Origin: Parvibaculaceae bacterium PLY_AMNH_Bact1 | Lineage (GTDB): Bacteria > Pseudomonadota > Alphaproteobacteria > Parvibaculales > Parvibaculaceae | Length of the DNA: 64,000 nucleotides | Assembly: GCA_032881465.1 (NCBI GenBank) | Contig: CP126168.1 | Location: 744,001 to 808,000 of the forward strand | Direction of reading: 5' to 3' | Part shown: positions 25,262 to 35,031 of the stretch, piece by piece | How positions within the stretch are numbered: the first letter of the stretch is position 1 | Layout: every line of letters starts with the position of its first letter | Made by a program: the position numbers and the translations under genes | Notes under the pieces: generated by a model | What the model was told of the DNA's origin: nothing | The model's database searches: none | The model's input: the letters and a program-made list of their open reading frames with translations, nothing else

Positions 25262-26104
25262 ATGCGCGTGACGACACTTTTGGCGGCGACAGTCGTGGCT
25301 CTGGTTGCAGGAGTAGTAACCGGATCGGCAGATATGGCATTTGCCGCAGCGGGTCAGCCAACGGATTGGGCCCTTGGTTTCCAGGACTCAAGAAGTCCTG
25401 TAATGGACGACCTGGTCTGGTTTGATAATTTCCTGCTTGTCCTGATTACAGTGATCTCGCTCTTTGTGCTGGCGCTGCTCATCATCATCATGGTGCGCTT
25501 TAACGCGAAGAAGAACCCAGAGCCGTCAAAGACAACCCACAACACGCTGATCGAGGTTGTTTGGACTGTTGTACCAATCATGATCCTGGTTGTGGTTGCT
25601 GTGCCGTCTTTCCGTCTTCTTTATAAGCAGATGGAAGTGCCTGAAGCTGATCTGACCATTAAGGCGATCGGCTACCAGTGGTACTGGGGCTATGAATATC
25701 CAGATCATGATGGTCTCTTCTTCGAAAGCCTTATGCTCGAAGATGATGAATTGGCCGAAGGCCAGCCACGTCTGCTGGCTACTGATACGGATGTTGTCGT
25801 GCCGGTGAACGCTACTGTGCGTCTGCAGATCACGTCAGAAGATGTCATCCACGCTTGGGCGATCCCGTCATTTGGTGTGAAAATGGACGCAGTGCCAGGT
25901 CGTCTGAATGAGACATGGTTCCGCGCAACGGAAGTTGGCACCTATTACGGTCAATGTTCAGAGCTCTGCGGTATTCGACATGCCTATATGCCGATTACTG
26001 TGAAGGTTGTGACCCAGGAGGAATTCGACGAGTGGATCCTCTGGGCCAAAGAAGAATATGCGGCGGCACCGTCTGCCTATGAAGTAGCGGACGCTCAGCG
26101 CTAA
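25262..26104 (+). CDS. ctaC: Cytochrome c oxidase subunit II
   Basis: 280 residues: signal peptide (to about residue 28), two membrane helices (about 55-80 and 97-118) and a periplasmic cupredoxin domain. The CuA ligands are all present: H197 in VIHAW, and C232, E234, C236, H240 and M243 in QCSELCGIRHAYM. The aromatic electron-entry patch YQWYWGYEY is intact. There is no fused cytochrome c domain, so this is an aa3-type subunit II. First gene of the plus-strand oxidase operon. Confidence 0.97.
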   Translation: MRVTTLLAATVVALVAGVVTGSADMAFAAAGQPTDWALGFQDSRSPVMDDLVWFDNFLLVLITVISLFVLALLIIIMVRFNAKKNPEPSKTTHNTLIEVVWTVVPIMILVVVAVPSFRLLYKQMEVPEADLTIKAIGYQWYWGYEYPDHDGLFFESLMLEDDELAEGQPRLLATDTDVVVPVNATVRLQITSEDVIHAWAIPSFGVKMDAVPGRLNETWFRATEVGTYYGQCSELCGIRHAYMPITVKVVTQEEFDEWILWAKEEYAAAPSAYEVADAQR

Positions 26105-26132
26105 CGCGCCGGGCCCCGTATTTGATTTTTGA

Positions 26133-27767
<1,635 letters not shown>

Positions 27768-27830
27768 ATCTGTATGGGCTGGCGCTTGGGTCTCCAGGCG
27801 CCACCTCCTCATTTTGCATAAACGGTCCAT

Positions 27831-28781
27831 ATGTCTGACGTATCCATAGAAACAGCAAAAGCCGCAGGCGCGAGCGGCCAGGAAGCTGGCACCGCCAGCG
27901 ACTTTTTTGCACTTCTGAAACCACGGGTGATGTCGCTCGTGGTGTTCACAGGATTTGTCGGCATTGCTGTGGCTCCAGGCACGCTGCACCCCGTGCTCGC
28001 GTTCGCAGCGCTGCTCTGTATCGCTGTTGGGGCGGGTGCCTCAGGCGCGCTTAACATGTGGTACGACGCCGACATCGACGCTCGGATGATGCGGACCGCT
28101 GAACGGCCAATTCCCCAGGGACGGGTAACGGCAGGTGAGGCGCTTGGCTTCGGGGCCACACTCTCCGTCGTCTCTGTCGTCGCGATGGGCCTCTTCGTGA
28201 ACTATGTCGCAGCTGCGCTGTTGGCGATCACGATCGGGTTTTACTTGTTTGTCTACACAATGTGGTTGAAGCGTCGGACGCCTCAGAACATTGTGATTGG
28301 GGGTGCGGCTGGCGCATTCCCTCCCATGATTGGATGGGCGGCAGTAACTGGCTCTGTGTCAGTTGAATCGATCATCCTCTTTCTCATTATCTTTATGTGG
28401 ACACCGCCGCACTTTTGGGCGCTCGCGCTCTATCGCAAGGGCGATTATGCCGGTGTAGGCGTGCCGATGTTGCCGGTTGTCGCGGGCAAGCACGAAACCC
28501 GCAAACAGATTCTCATCTATTCAGCCCTGCTGGTACCGCTGACACTTCTGCCTGTCGCTCTTGGTTTTGGTGGTGCGATCTATGGCGCGGTTACTGCTTC
28601 AGCAGGCGCGGTGTTCTTGGGCTTTGCCTGGCAGGTTTGGCAGGCTGGCAAGCGTGGTGATGAGCCTGAAAGCGATGCACGGGCAAAACGCCTTTTCCTG
28701 TTTTCAATTTTCTATCTATTCCTGATCTTCGCACTGTTCCTGGTGGAACGTGTGCCAGGCCTCTATCTGCCGGTGATCTAA
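27831..28781 (+). CDS. ctaB: Protoheme IX farnesyltransferase (heme O synthase)
   Basis: 316 residues of the UbiA superfamily. The first prenyl-binding motif is [21 protein letters not shown] and the second region [12 protein letters not shown] is typical of CtaB/Cox10. About eight membrane helices. It converts heme B to heme O, the precursor of heme A used by the oxidase. It sits between ctaD and the assembly genes in the operon. Confidence 0.96.
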   Translation: MSDVSIETAKAAGASGQEAGTASDFFALLKPRVMSLVVFTGFVGIAVAPGTLHPVLAFAALLCIAVGAGASGALNMWYDADIDARMMRTAERPIPQGRVTAGEALGFGATLSVVSVVAMGLFVNYVAAALLAITIGFYLFVYTMWLKRRTPQNIVIGGAAGAFPPMIGWAAVTGSVSVESIILFLIIFMWTPPHFWALALYRKGDYAGVGVPMLPVVAGKHETRKQILIYSALLVPLTLLPVALGFGGAIYGAVTASAGAVFLGFAWQVWQAGKRGDEPESDARAKRLFLFSIFYLFLIFALFLVERVPGLYLPVI

Positions 28782-28784
28782 CCA

Positions 28785-28973
28785 ATGGCTCTAGCTCATA
28801 TGGACGAAAAATCACGCCACGAGATCGAAACACCAGTTTGGTCGGAAGACATGCTGAAGCAGCGGCGTGCGCGCGCTAGAGCAATGGCTTGGACATTGTT
28901 GGGCTTTATGGTTCTCGTCTTTGCCGTGACTTTGGTGAAGCTCGGCGCCAACGTCCTTGACCGGCCTTTGTGA
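28785..28973 (+). CDS. Small single-pass membrane protein of the oxidase operon (CoxF-like)
   Basis: 62 residues, or 57 from the second ATG at 28800 (MDEKSRHE). A polar, basic N-terminus (KQRRARARA) leads into one membrane helix (AWTLLGFMVLVFAVTLVKLG). A small protein of this design occupies the ctaB-ctaG interval in many alphaproteobacteria and is thought to aid oxidase assembly; direct evidence for a role is lacking. It begins four bases after ctaB. Confidence 0.8.
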   Translation: MALAHMDEKSRHEIETPVWSEDMLKQRRARARAMAWTLLGFMVLVFAVTLVKLGANVLDRPL

Positions 28974-28985
28974 GGAAGTGATCGA

Positions 28986-29561
28986 ATGAGCCTTGCGACC
29001 GCAGACACAATCGAGAGCCAGCAGCGTCAGCACCGGAATGTCGCACTCCTGCTTTCCGCGCTGGTTGTGGGCATGGTCGGCATGGCCTATGCAGCTGTAC
29101 CGCTTTACGACCTCTTCTGTCGCGTGACAGGATATGGTGGCACAACGAATACGGCGGAGGTTGCGCCGGCAGTTGCGATTGATCGCAGCATGACGATCCG
29201 TTTTGACAGCAATATCAATCGTGGGCTCGCTTGGGAATTCAAACCGGTTGAGCTTTCTCAGGAAATTAAGGTCGGGGAATCCGGTCTGGCTTTCTATCAG
29301 GCACGGAACCTGTCCGACGAAACACTGGTTGGCACGGCGACCTATAATGTGACGCCGCAATCTGCGGGATACTATTTCAACAAAATTGACTGTTTCTGCT
29401 TCACAGAGCAGGTCCTGCGTCCCGGCGAGGTTGTTGATATGCCGGTAACGTATTTTGTTGATCCTGAAATTGAAGACGACAAGAATTTGGATCATGTGAC
29501 CACCATCACATTGTCCTATACATTTTATCCCAAACGGGATGTCGCAAGCGCGGCAAACTAA
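28986..29561 (+). CDS. ctaG: Cytochrome c oxidase assembly protein CtaG (Cox11)
   Basis: 191 residues: one membrane helix near residues 19-38, then a periplasmic immunoglobulin-like domain with PLYDLFCRVTGYGGTT and the copper-binding pair in CFCFTEQVLRPGE. Cox11 delivers copper to the CuB site of subunit I. GAGGAAG precedes the ATG. A 345-codon open frame on the opposite strand covers this gene, but it has no coding character. Confidence 0.96.
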   Translation: MSLATADTIESQQRQHRNVALLLSALVVGMVGMAYAAVPLYDLFCRVTGYGGTTNTAEVAPAVAIDRSMTIRFDSNINRGLAWEFKPVELSQEIKVGESGLAFYQARNLSDETLVGTATYNVTPQSAGYYFNKIDCFCFTEQVLRPGEVVDMPVTYFVDPEIEDDKNLDHVTTITLSYTFYPKRDVASAAN

Positions 29562-29606
29562 CCGATCGAAAGACTTTGGTCTTTCAAACAATGAGGATGA
29601 GGGGAC

Positions 29607-30437
29607 ATGGCAGACGCCCACGCACCACAACATGACTACCATTTGGTAGACCCGAGCCCGTGGCCGGTTATTGGCTCCATTGCAGTGTTTATCACTGCGG
29701 TTGGCGCGATCTTCTGGATGCATGGTGAGATGACGCCCTGGATCATGATCGCTGGGTTTGTCGGAATTGCTTACACCATGGTTGGGTGGTGGCGTGACGT
29801 CATCATCGAGGCAGAGGCCGGTGACCACAAACCGGTGGTTCAACTGCACCTGCGCTACGGCATGATCATGTTCATCGCGTCTGAAGTCATGTTCTTCGTT
29901 GCTTGGTTCTGGGCCTATTTTGATGCGAGCCTATTCCCAGGCAATGACATTATGTTCCAGCGCGCGGAAGCGACCGGTGGTGTCTGGCCGCCAGTAGGCA
30001 TCGAGACCTTTGATCCTTGGCATCTGCCATTCATCAATACAGTGATCCTTCTGACCTCTGGTACAACGGCGACATGGGCGCACCACGCGTTGCAGCATGG
30101 CGATCGTAAGGGTCTGAAGCAGGGCCTATGGCTTACGGTGATCCTTGGAATGATCTTTACGGCTCTCCAGGCTTATGAGTATTCCCATGCTGCCTTCGGC
30201 TTCTCTGGAAGCATCTACGGCGCAACCTTCTTCATGGCGACAGGCTTCCATGGCTTCCACGTGATTATCGGAACCATCTTCCTGGCTGTGTGTCTTGGAC
30301 GGGCTTATAGCGGCCACTTCACCGAGAAGCATCACTTCGGCTTCGAAGCCGCAGCTTGGTACTGGCACTTCGTTGACGTGGTCTGGCTGTTCCTGTTTGT
30401 CTCAATCTACGTCTGGGGCGCGGGCCCAGGACACTGA
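29607..30437 (+). CDS. ctaE: Cytochrome c oxidase subunit III
   Basis: 276 residues with seven membrane helices. Family landmarks are [59 protein letters not shown] and [16 protein letters not shown]. It stabilises subunit I and retains bound lipid. It is preceded by GAGGATGAGGGG, a strong ribosome-binding site. A GC-rich hairpin follows the stop. Confidence 0.97.
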   Translation: MADAHAPQHDYHLVDPSPWPVIGSIAVFITAVGAIFWMHGEMTPWIMIAGFVGIAYTMVGWWRDVIIEAEAGDHKPVVQLHLRYGMIMFIASEVMFFVAWFWAYFDASLFPGNDIMFQRAEATGGVWPPVGIETFDPWHLPFINTVILLTSGTTATWAHHALQHGDRKGLKQGLWLTVILGMIFTALQAYEYSHAAFGFSGSIYGATFFMATGFHGFHVIIGTIFLAVCLGRAYSGHFTEKHHFGFEAAAWYWHFVDVVWLFLFVSIYVWGAGPGH

Positions 30438-30472
30438 TCAGAGCTACGGATCTGACACACAGAATATGATGG

Positions 30473-30511
30473 GGGCGGCACCGCGAGGCGGTTGGCCGCC
30501 CTCTTCAATTT
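30473..30511 (+). terminator. Hairpin after ctaE, possible partial terminator
   Basis: GGGCGGC (30473-30479) pairs perfectly with GCCGCCC (30495-30501) and is followed by TCTTCAATTTT. The tail is only partly T-rich, so it may attenuate rather than stop transcription into the DUF983 and SURF1 genes. Confidence 0.45.
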
Positions 30512-30557
30512 TGGCGCCGCCATTTATGCCTTAGGCAATGCGGAAAGAATATTGGGA

Positions 30558-30932
30558 ATGGATGACAGCAATTTACAGCAGCAATCGTCGATCAGCGTAG
30601 GTCTCAAACGTCGCTGCCCACGATGTGGAGAGGGTAGGCTCTACAGGGGTTTTTTGACGATTGCCGACAAGTGTGACCGATGCGGCCTAGATTTCGCAGA
30701 GTTTGATTCAGGTGACGGTCCAGCGGTCTTCATCATCATGATTGCCGGTTTCGTAATCGTTGGGTTGGCGCTTTATGTTGAGGTGGCCTTCCGACCAGAC
30801 TATTGGGTCCATGCTATTTTGTGGCTTCCCATGTCAGTGGCGCTGCCGTTGGTCTTGCTGCCTGTTCTCAAAGCCTGGCTGGTGGCTCAACAGTTCCGGC
30901 ACAAGGCCCGTGAAGGTCGGCTGGAGGAATAG
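30558..30932 (+). CDS. DUF983 family zinc-ribbon membrane protein
   Basis: 124 residues from the ATG at 30558. Two CxxC pairs, CPRCGEG and CDRCGLD, form a probable zinc ribbon, followed by two membrane helices. The family appears next to cytochrome oxidase genes in alphaproteobacteria, as here, and is probably linked to oxidase assembly, though its role is unproven. Its stop lies five bases before the SURF1 start. Confidence 0.87.
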   Translation: MDDSNLQQQSSISVGLKRRCPRCGEGRLYRGFLTIADKCDRCGLDFAEFDSGDGPAVFIIMIAGFVIVGLALYVEVAFRPDYWVHAILWLPMSVALPLVLLPVLKAWLVAQQFRHKAREGRLEE

Positions 30933-30936
30933 GCAA

Positions 30937-31674
30937 ATGCAATTCCTTGAGAGAAATCCCTATTTCCGACCAAGCCTTTGGCCCACTCTATTTTTGATCG
31001 CATCCCTGCCAATTCTACTCTGGCTCGGCACCTGGCAGGTGCAACGTCTGGAGTGGAAGCTCGGTCTGGTTGAGCAGATGGAGGTGCGTTTGGACGCGCC
31101 TGCCGTTGCGATAGAAGGCGTCAATCCGGGTTTGGGCGATGAGTTTCGCAGGTATCGCGTATCGGGTGCGTTTGATGAGGGCACAGAATTTCACTGGCTT
31201 GCCACATCAGAGGCGTACGGGATTGGCTACCTCGTTTTCAGCCCATTTACGCTGAATGATGGTCGAAAGGTGATTGTGAACCGAGGCTTTGTGCCATCAC
31301 CACTTAAGGATGCGAGAGCCGACCGGCCAGGCGCCGACGAGACCTTTGAGGCGATCGCCCGTATCCCTGAAAAACCGGGCGCTCTGGACGCAACGAACGA
31401 TGTTGCCGCCAATATCTGGTTCACCAGAGACACGGCGGCCATGGCAGGTCTGGCGGGCGGTGAGGACTATCTCCCGATCTATCTGGAAAAAGCAGGCGAT
31501 GTGGCAGAGGATGTCTGGCCGAAACCCGGCGCTGCAAAGGTCACTCTGGTCAACAATCACCTGGACTATGCCCTGACCTGGTACGGGCTGGCAGTCGTGT
31601 TAGTCGTGATTTACCTCGTTTTTCACCGGTCTCAGGGTCGGTTTGGCCGACGGGTGGAGCGTCCAACAGAGTGA
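30937..31674 (+). CDS. SURF1 family oxidase assembly protein
   Basis: 245 residues from the ATG at 30937 (GGAGG nine bases upstream). One membrane helix at each end flanks a periplasmic domain; LGTWQVQRLEWK near the start and NNHLDYALTWYGLA near the end are SURF1 signatures. SURF1 proteins help heme a insertion into subunit I. An apparent in-frame extension upstream overlaps the DUF983 gene and is not coding. Confidence 0.93.
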   Translation: MQFLERNPYFRPSLWPTLFLIASLPILLWLGTWQVQRLEWKLGLVEQMEVRLDAPAVAIEGVNPGLGDEFRRYRVSGAFDEGTEFHWLATSEAYGIGYLVFSPFTLNDGRKVIVNRGFVPSPLKDARADRPGADETFEAIARIPEKPGALDATNDVAANIWFTRDTAAMAGLAGGEDYLPIYLEKAGDVAEDVWPKPGAAKVTLVNNHLDYALTWYGLAVVLVVIYLVFHRSQGRFGRRVERPTE

Positions 31675-31728
31675 CTTGTGGGTTGGCCTCCCCACAGATA
31701 GTGTGTGGCCGAATTTCAGGAGACCGGC

Positions 31729-33132
31729 GTGAAATATGTGAGCACTAGGGGTGAGGCCCCCGAGCTTGATTTTGAAGAGGCATTGCTGACCGGGCTTGCT
31801 CGCGACGGTGGCCTTTATGTGCCTGCGTCCTGGCCTCGCTTGTCTCAGGACGAAATAGCAGCCTTTGCCGGTAAGTCATATGTCGAAGTCGCTCAGGCGG
31901 TGATGTCACCGTTCGTGGAAGGCGCCATCGGCGCTGACGAGTTAAGGACCATGTTGACGGAGGCCTACGCATCCTTCAGGCACCGGGCGGTCACACCGCT
32001 CAGGCAAATGGGCGACAATGATTGGCTTCTGGAGCTGTTTCATGGGCCCACGCTCGCCTTCAAAGATGTCGCCATGCAGATCCTGGCGAGGCTCTTTGAC
32101 CATGCACTTAAGGGGAAGGGGCGTCGTCTGACGATTGTGGGCGCCACGTCAGGGGACACTGGGTCGGCCGCCATTGAAGCGTTCCGCGGTCGAGATGCGA
32201 TTGATATTTTCATTTTGCATCCCAAAGGCCGCGTGTCGGAAGTGCAGCGTCGCCAAATGACGACGGTGCTCGACGACAATGTGCATAACATCGCCTTGGA
32301 GGGAAGTTTCGACGATTGTCAGGCACTCGTGAAGGCGATGTTCAACGACATGGTGTTCCGCGATGAGGTTGGCCTCGCAGGTGTGAATTCGATCAACTGG
32401 GGCCGCGTGATGGCGCAGATCGTCTACTACTTCACATCCGCCGTCGCACTCGGCGGTCCGGCCCGACCGGTAAGCTATTCCGTTCCAACAGGAAATTTTG
32501 GCGACATTTTTGCAGGCTATGTTGCGCGCGAAATGGGCTTGCCCATCGAGAAGCTCCTGGTCGCAACCAACGTAAATGACATTCTGGCCCGTGCGCTTAA
32601 CACTGGCCGGTACGATGTTGGCACGGTGACACCGACCATCAGCCCTAGCATGGACATCCAGGTGTCGAGCAACTTTGAACGTCTGTTGTTTGATGTCTGT
32701 AATCGGGATGGATCAACCGTCGAGCGCATGATGCAGCAGCTGCAGCAGTCCGGTGGTTTTGGCATTCCCGAGGGCGCTTTGACAAAAGCCCGAACCTGCT
32801 TCGCTGCAGACCGGGCAGATGAGGCTGAAACCAAGGCCATGATTGGCAAAGTGCACAAGATGACAGGCGAATTGATTGACCCGCATACAGCGGTCGGCTT
32901 GGCTGTCGCAGAGCGGCACCGGGGCGATGCGTCAGTTCCGATGGTGACACTTGCGACAGCACATCCGGCCAAGTTCCCCGCCGCTGTTGAGGCAGCCAGC
33001 GGTCTCACACCGGGCCTTCCGCTACGCATGGCTGATCTTTTTGAGCGAGAAGAACGTCTGGATGAGTGCGCAAACGATCTCAAAGCGATTGAAGACTTCA
33101 TTCGGGCCCGCAGCCGCGTCGCGGCGGCCTAG
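31729..33132 (+). CDS. thrC: Threonine synthase
   Basis: 467 residues from the GTG at 31729 (AGGAG at 31718-31722); the start MKYVSTRGEAP is standard. The PLP lysine is K112 in LAFKDVAMQ, and the glycine-rich phosphate loop is GATSGDTGSAA. It converts O-phosphohomoserine to threonine. The partner homoserine kinase gene (thrB) lies 9 kb away in this window. Linkage of thrC to the oxidase operon end and an M16 peptidase is a recurrent alphaproteobacterial order. Confidence 0.97.
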   Translation: MKYVSTRGEAPELDFEEALLTGLARDGGLYVPASWPRLSQDEIAAFAGKSYVEVAQAVMSPFVEGAIGADELRTMLTEAYASFRHRAVTPLRQMGDNDWLLELFHGPTLAFKDVAMQILARLFDHALKGKGRRLTIVGATSGDTGSAAIEAFRGRDAIDIFILHPKGRVSEVQRRQMTTVLDDNVHNIALEGSFDDCQALVKAMFNDMVFRDEVGLAGVNSINWGRVMAQIVYYFTSAVALGGPARPVSYSVPTGNFGDIFAGYVAREMGLPIEKLLVATNVNDILARALNTGRYDVGTVTPTISPSMDIQVSSNFERLLFDVCNRDGSTVERMMQQLQQSGGFGIPEGALTKARTCFAADRADEAETKAMIGKVHKMTGELIDPHTAVGLAVAERHRGDASVPMVTLATAHPAKFPAAVEAASGLTPGLPLRMADLFEREERLDECANDLKAIEDFIRARSRVAAA

Positions 33133-33135
33133 TCA

Positions 33136-34392
33136 ATGACAGCAAACGTTTCGAAACTCTCCAATGGTATGACTGTGGTGACCGATGAGATGGTGCACCT
33201 GCAGAGCGCGTCTGTTGGTGTGTGGGTCAATGCTGGTTCGCGCCATGAGCAAGTGGCAGATCATGGTATTTCTCACATGTTGGAGCACATGGCGTTTAAA
33301 GGCACTGAGCGTCGTTCTGCAAGAGCTGTCGTGGAAGAGATTGAGGCAGTAGGTGGACACCTCAATGCCCACACCACCCACGAGGCGACGGCTTATTATG
33401 TACGTCTCTTAAAGGATGATGTGCCTTTGGGTGCAGATATCCTTGCGGACATTCTCCAGTTCTCGACCTTTGAGCCAGAAGAAGTGGAACGCGAACAAGG
33501 CGTGATTGTTCAGGAGATCGGACAGGCAGCTGATACGCCCGATGATCTGGTGTTTGATCTCCTGCTCGAAGCGTCTTTTCCGGATCAACCGCTCGGCCGA
33601 TCAATCCTGGGCACGCCACAATCTGTAAAATCTTTCGATGGCGCGCGCCTGAAGTCATACATGGCATCCAAATATGCAGGGCCTCAGCTGGTTCTGGCAG
33701 GCGCTGGGGCTGTTGAGCATGCGACGCTGAAGGAGATGGGCGATGAGTTGTTTAAAGCGCTGCCGACATCAGATCCGGGTGAGACAGAAAGCGCGGAGTT
33801 CAGCGCGACTGAGCGCAGAGAAGAAAAAGATCTTGAACAAGTCCACCTGACACTCGGCTTCGAAGGTGTCGACTATGCCGACCCCGACTACTACACAGCC
33901 CAGGTGTTCTCCTCGATCTTAGGCGGGGGCATGTCGTCCAGGCTCTTCCAGGAAGTTCGTGAAAAGCGCGGGCTTTGTTACTCCGTCTATTCCTTCAATT
34001 GGTCTTTCGATGATACGGGACTTTTTGGAATCTATGCCGGAACTGCGGAAGAAGACGTCGCCGAACTTGTGCCCGTCATGGCGGCAGAACTTAACCGTTT
34101 AGCACTAGACGCATCTGAGGAAGAAGCGGCCCGCGCTAGAACGCAGTTGAAGGCAGGCATGCTTATGGGGCTCGAATCATCTGCTTCGAGGGTGGAGCAG
34201 CTGGCGCGCCAGCAGATGATTTTCGGTCGGTCATTGAGTGTCGAAGAGATCACTGAGCGCGTGGATGCCGTTGATGCTCCGGCCCTGCGACGCTTTGCAG
34301 CCCGAATTACTGCCTCCAAACCCGCAATTGCGGCTGTTGGGCCCCTGAGCGGCCTTGAATCTTATGACCAGATCGCGGCAAGATTCGAATAA
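33136..34392 (+). CDS. M16 family zinc peptidase (mitochondrial processing peptidase-like)
   Basis: 418 residues. The inverted zinc motif HxxEH is HMLEH (H47, E50, H51), with the distal glutamate in the REQGVIVQEI helix, so the protein should be catalytically active. The C-terminal half has the glycine-rich GGGMSSRLFQEVREKRGL segment of the beta-MPP/PqqL group. Its natural substrate in bacteria is unclear. It begins three bases after thrC and is probably co-transcribed. Confidence 0.95.
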   Translation: MTANVSKLSNGMTVVTDEMVHLQSASVGVWVNAGSRHEQVADHGISHMLEHMAFKGTERRSARAVVEEIEAVGGHLNAHTTHEATAYYVRLLKDDVPLGADILADILQFSTFEPEEVEREQGVIVQEIGQAADTPDDLVFDLLLEASFPDQPLGRSILGTPQSVKSFDGARLKSYMASKYAGPQLVLAGAGAVEHATLKEMGDELFKALPTSDPGETESAEFSATERREEKDLEQVHLTLGFEGVDYADPDYYTAQVFSSILGGGMSSRLFQEVREKRGLCYSVYSFNWSFDDTGLFGIYAGTAEEDVAELVPVMAAELNRLALDASEEEAARARTQLKAGMLMGLESSASRVEQLARQQMIFGRSLSVEEITERVDAVDAPALRRFAARITASKPAIAAVGPLSGLESYDQIAARFE

Positions 34393-34443
34393 GTGATTTG
34401 GGGTCTTGGAGGGCAAGACTCTGACGGGGACGAACAGCGGTCA

Positions 34444-35031
34444 ATGGCCTTTCTACGATCCATAACACGCCCAGAGGTGGCGCCACTTGTTACTGGCAGC
34501 GAAGTCTATCTTCGGGGCCCGACAATGGGAGACTATGCCGAATGGGCGGAGCTACGGACGCGAAGCCGGACCTACTTGACGCCATGGGAGCCCACCTGGC
34601 CTCCCGATGATCTCACCAGAGCCGCATTCCGTCGTCGTCTTCGTCGCTACATGCGCGATGTAAGAGAAGACCTTGCTTATCCGTTTTTCGTGTTCAGAGA
34701 AGAAGATGATGCGCTGGTTGGTGGGATGACGATTTCCAACATTCATAGAGGCGTGCAGCAATCCTGCACTTTGGGGTATTGGGCGGGTGAGATTTACGCT
34801 GGCAAAGGCTATACAACAGCAGCTGTTCGCGCGCTTTCGGTTTTTATCTTTGAAGAGCTTCAGTTACACCGGATACAAGCTGCCTGTCTGCCAGAAAACG
34901 AAAGGTCCCAAGCCGTCTTGAGAAAATGTGGATTTACCCAAGAAGGGATTGCCCGGGGATATCTTCGTATCAATGGTGCGTGGCGCGACCACGTTGTGTT
35001 TGGCCTGCTCATAGGTGATCCACGCCCATGA
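34444..35031 (+). CDS. GNAT family N-acetyltransferase (RimJ-like)
   Basis: 195 residues from the ATG at 34444. The GNAT acetyl-CoA site is [26 protein letters not shown], followed by [26 protein letters not shown], the pattern of RimJ/RimL N-terminal acetyltransferases. It could acetylate a ribosomal protein or a small molecule. Its end overlaps the start of the GGDEF-EAL gene by four bases (ATGA), suggesting coupling. Confidence 0.92.
   Translation: MAFLRSITRPEVAPLVTGSEVYLRGPTMGDYAEWAELRTRSRTYLTPWEPTWPPDDLTRAAFRRRLRRYMRDVREDLAYPFFVFREEDDALVGGMTISNIHRGVQQSCTLGYWAGEIYAGKGYTTAAVRALSVFIFEELQLHRIQAACLPENERSQAVLRKCGFTQEGIARGYLRINGAWRDHVVFGLLIGDPRP

Noticed and set aside
28812-29849. 345-codon open frame on the minus strand over ctaG
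   Set aside because: It covers ctaG, the end of the small membrane-protein gene and the start of ctaE, all clear genes by motif. The translation is His/Arg/Cys-rich and lacks protein-like hydrophobic order, so it is a shadow of codon bias.
30760-30936. N-terminal extension of SURF1
   Set aside because: It overlaps the zinc-ribbon membrane protein gene in another frame; the ATG at 30937 with GGAGG gives the normal start.
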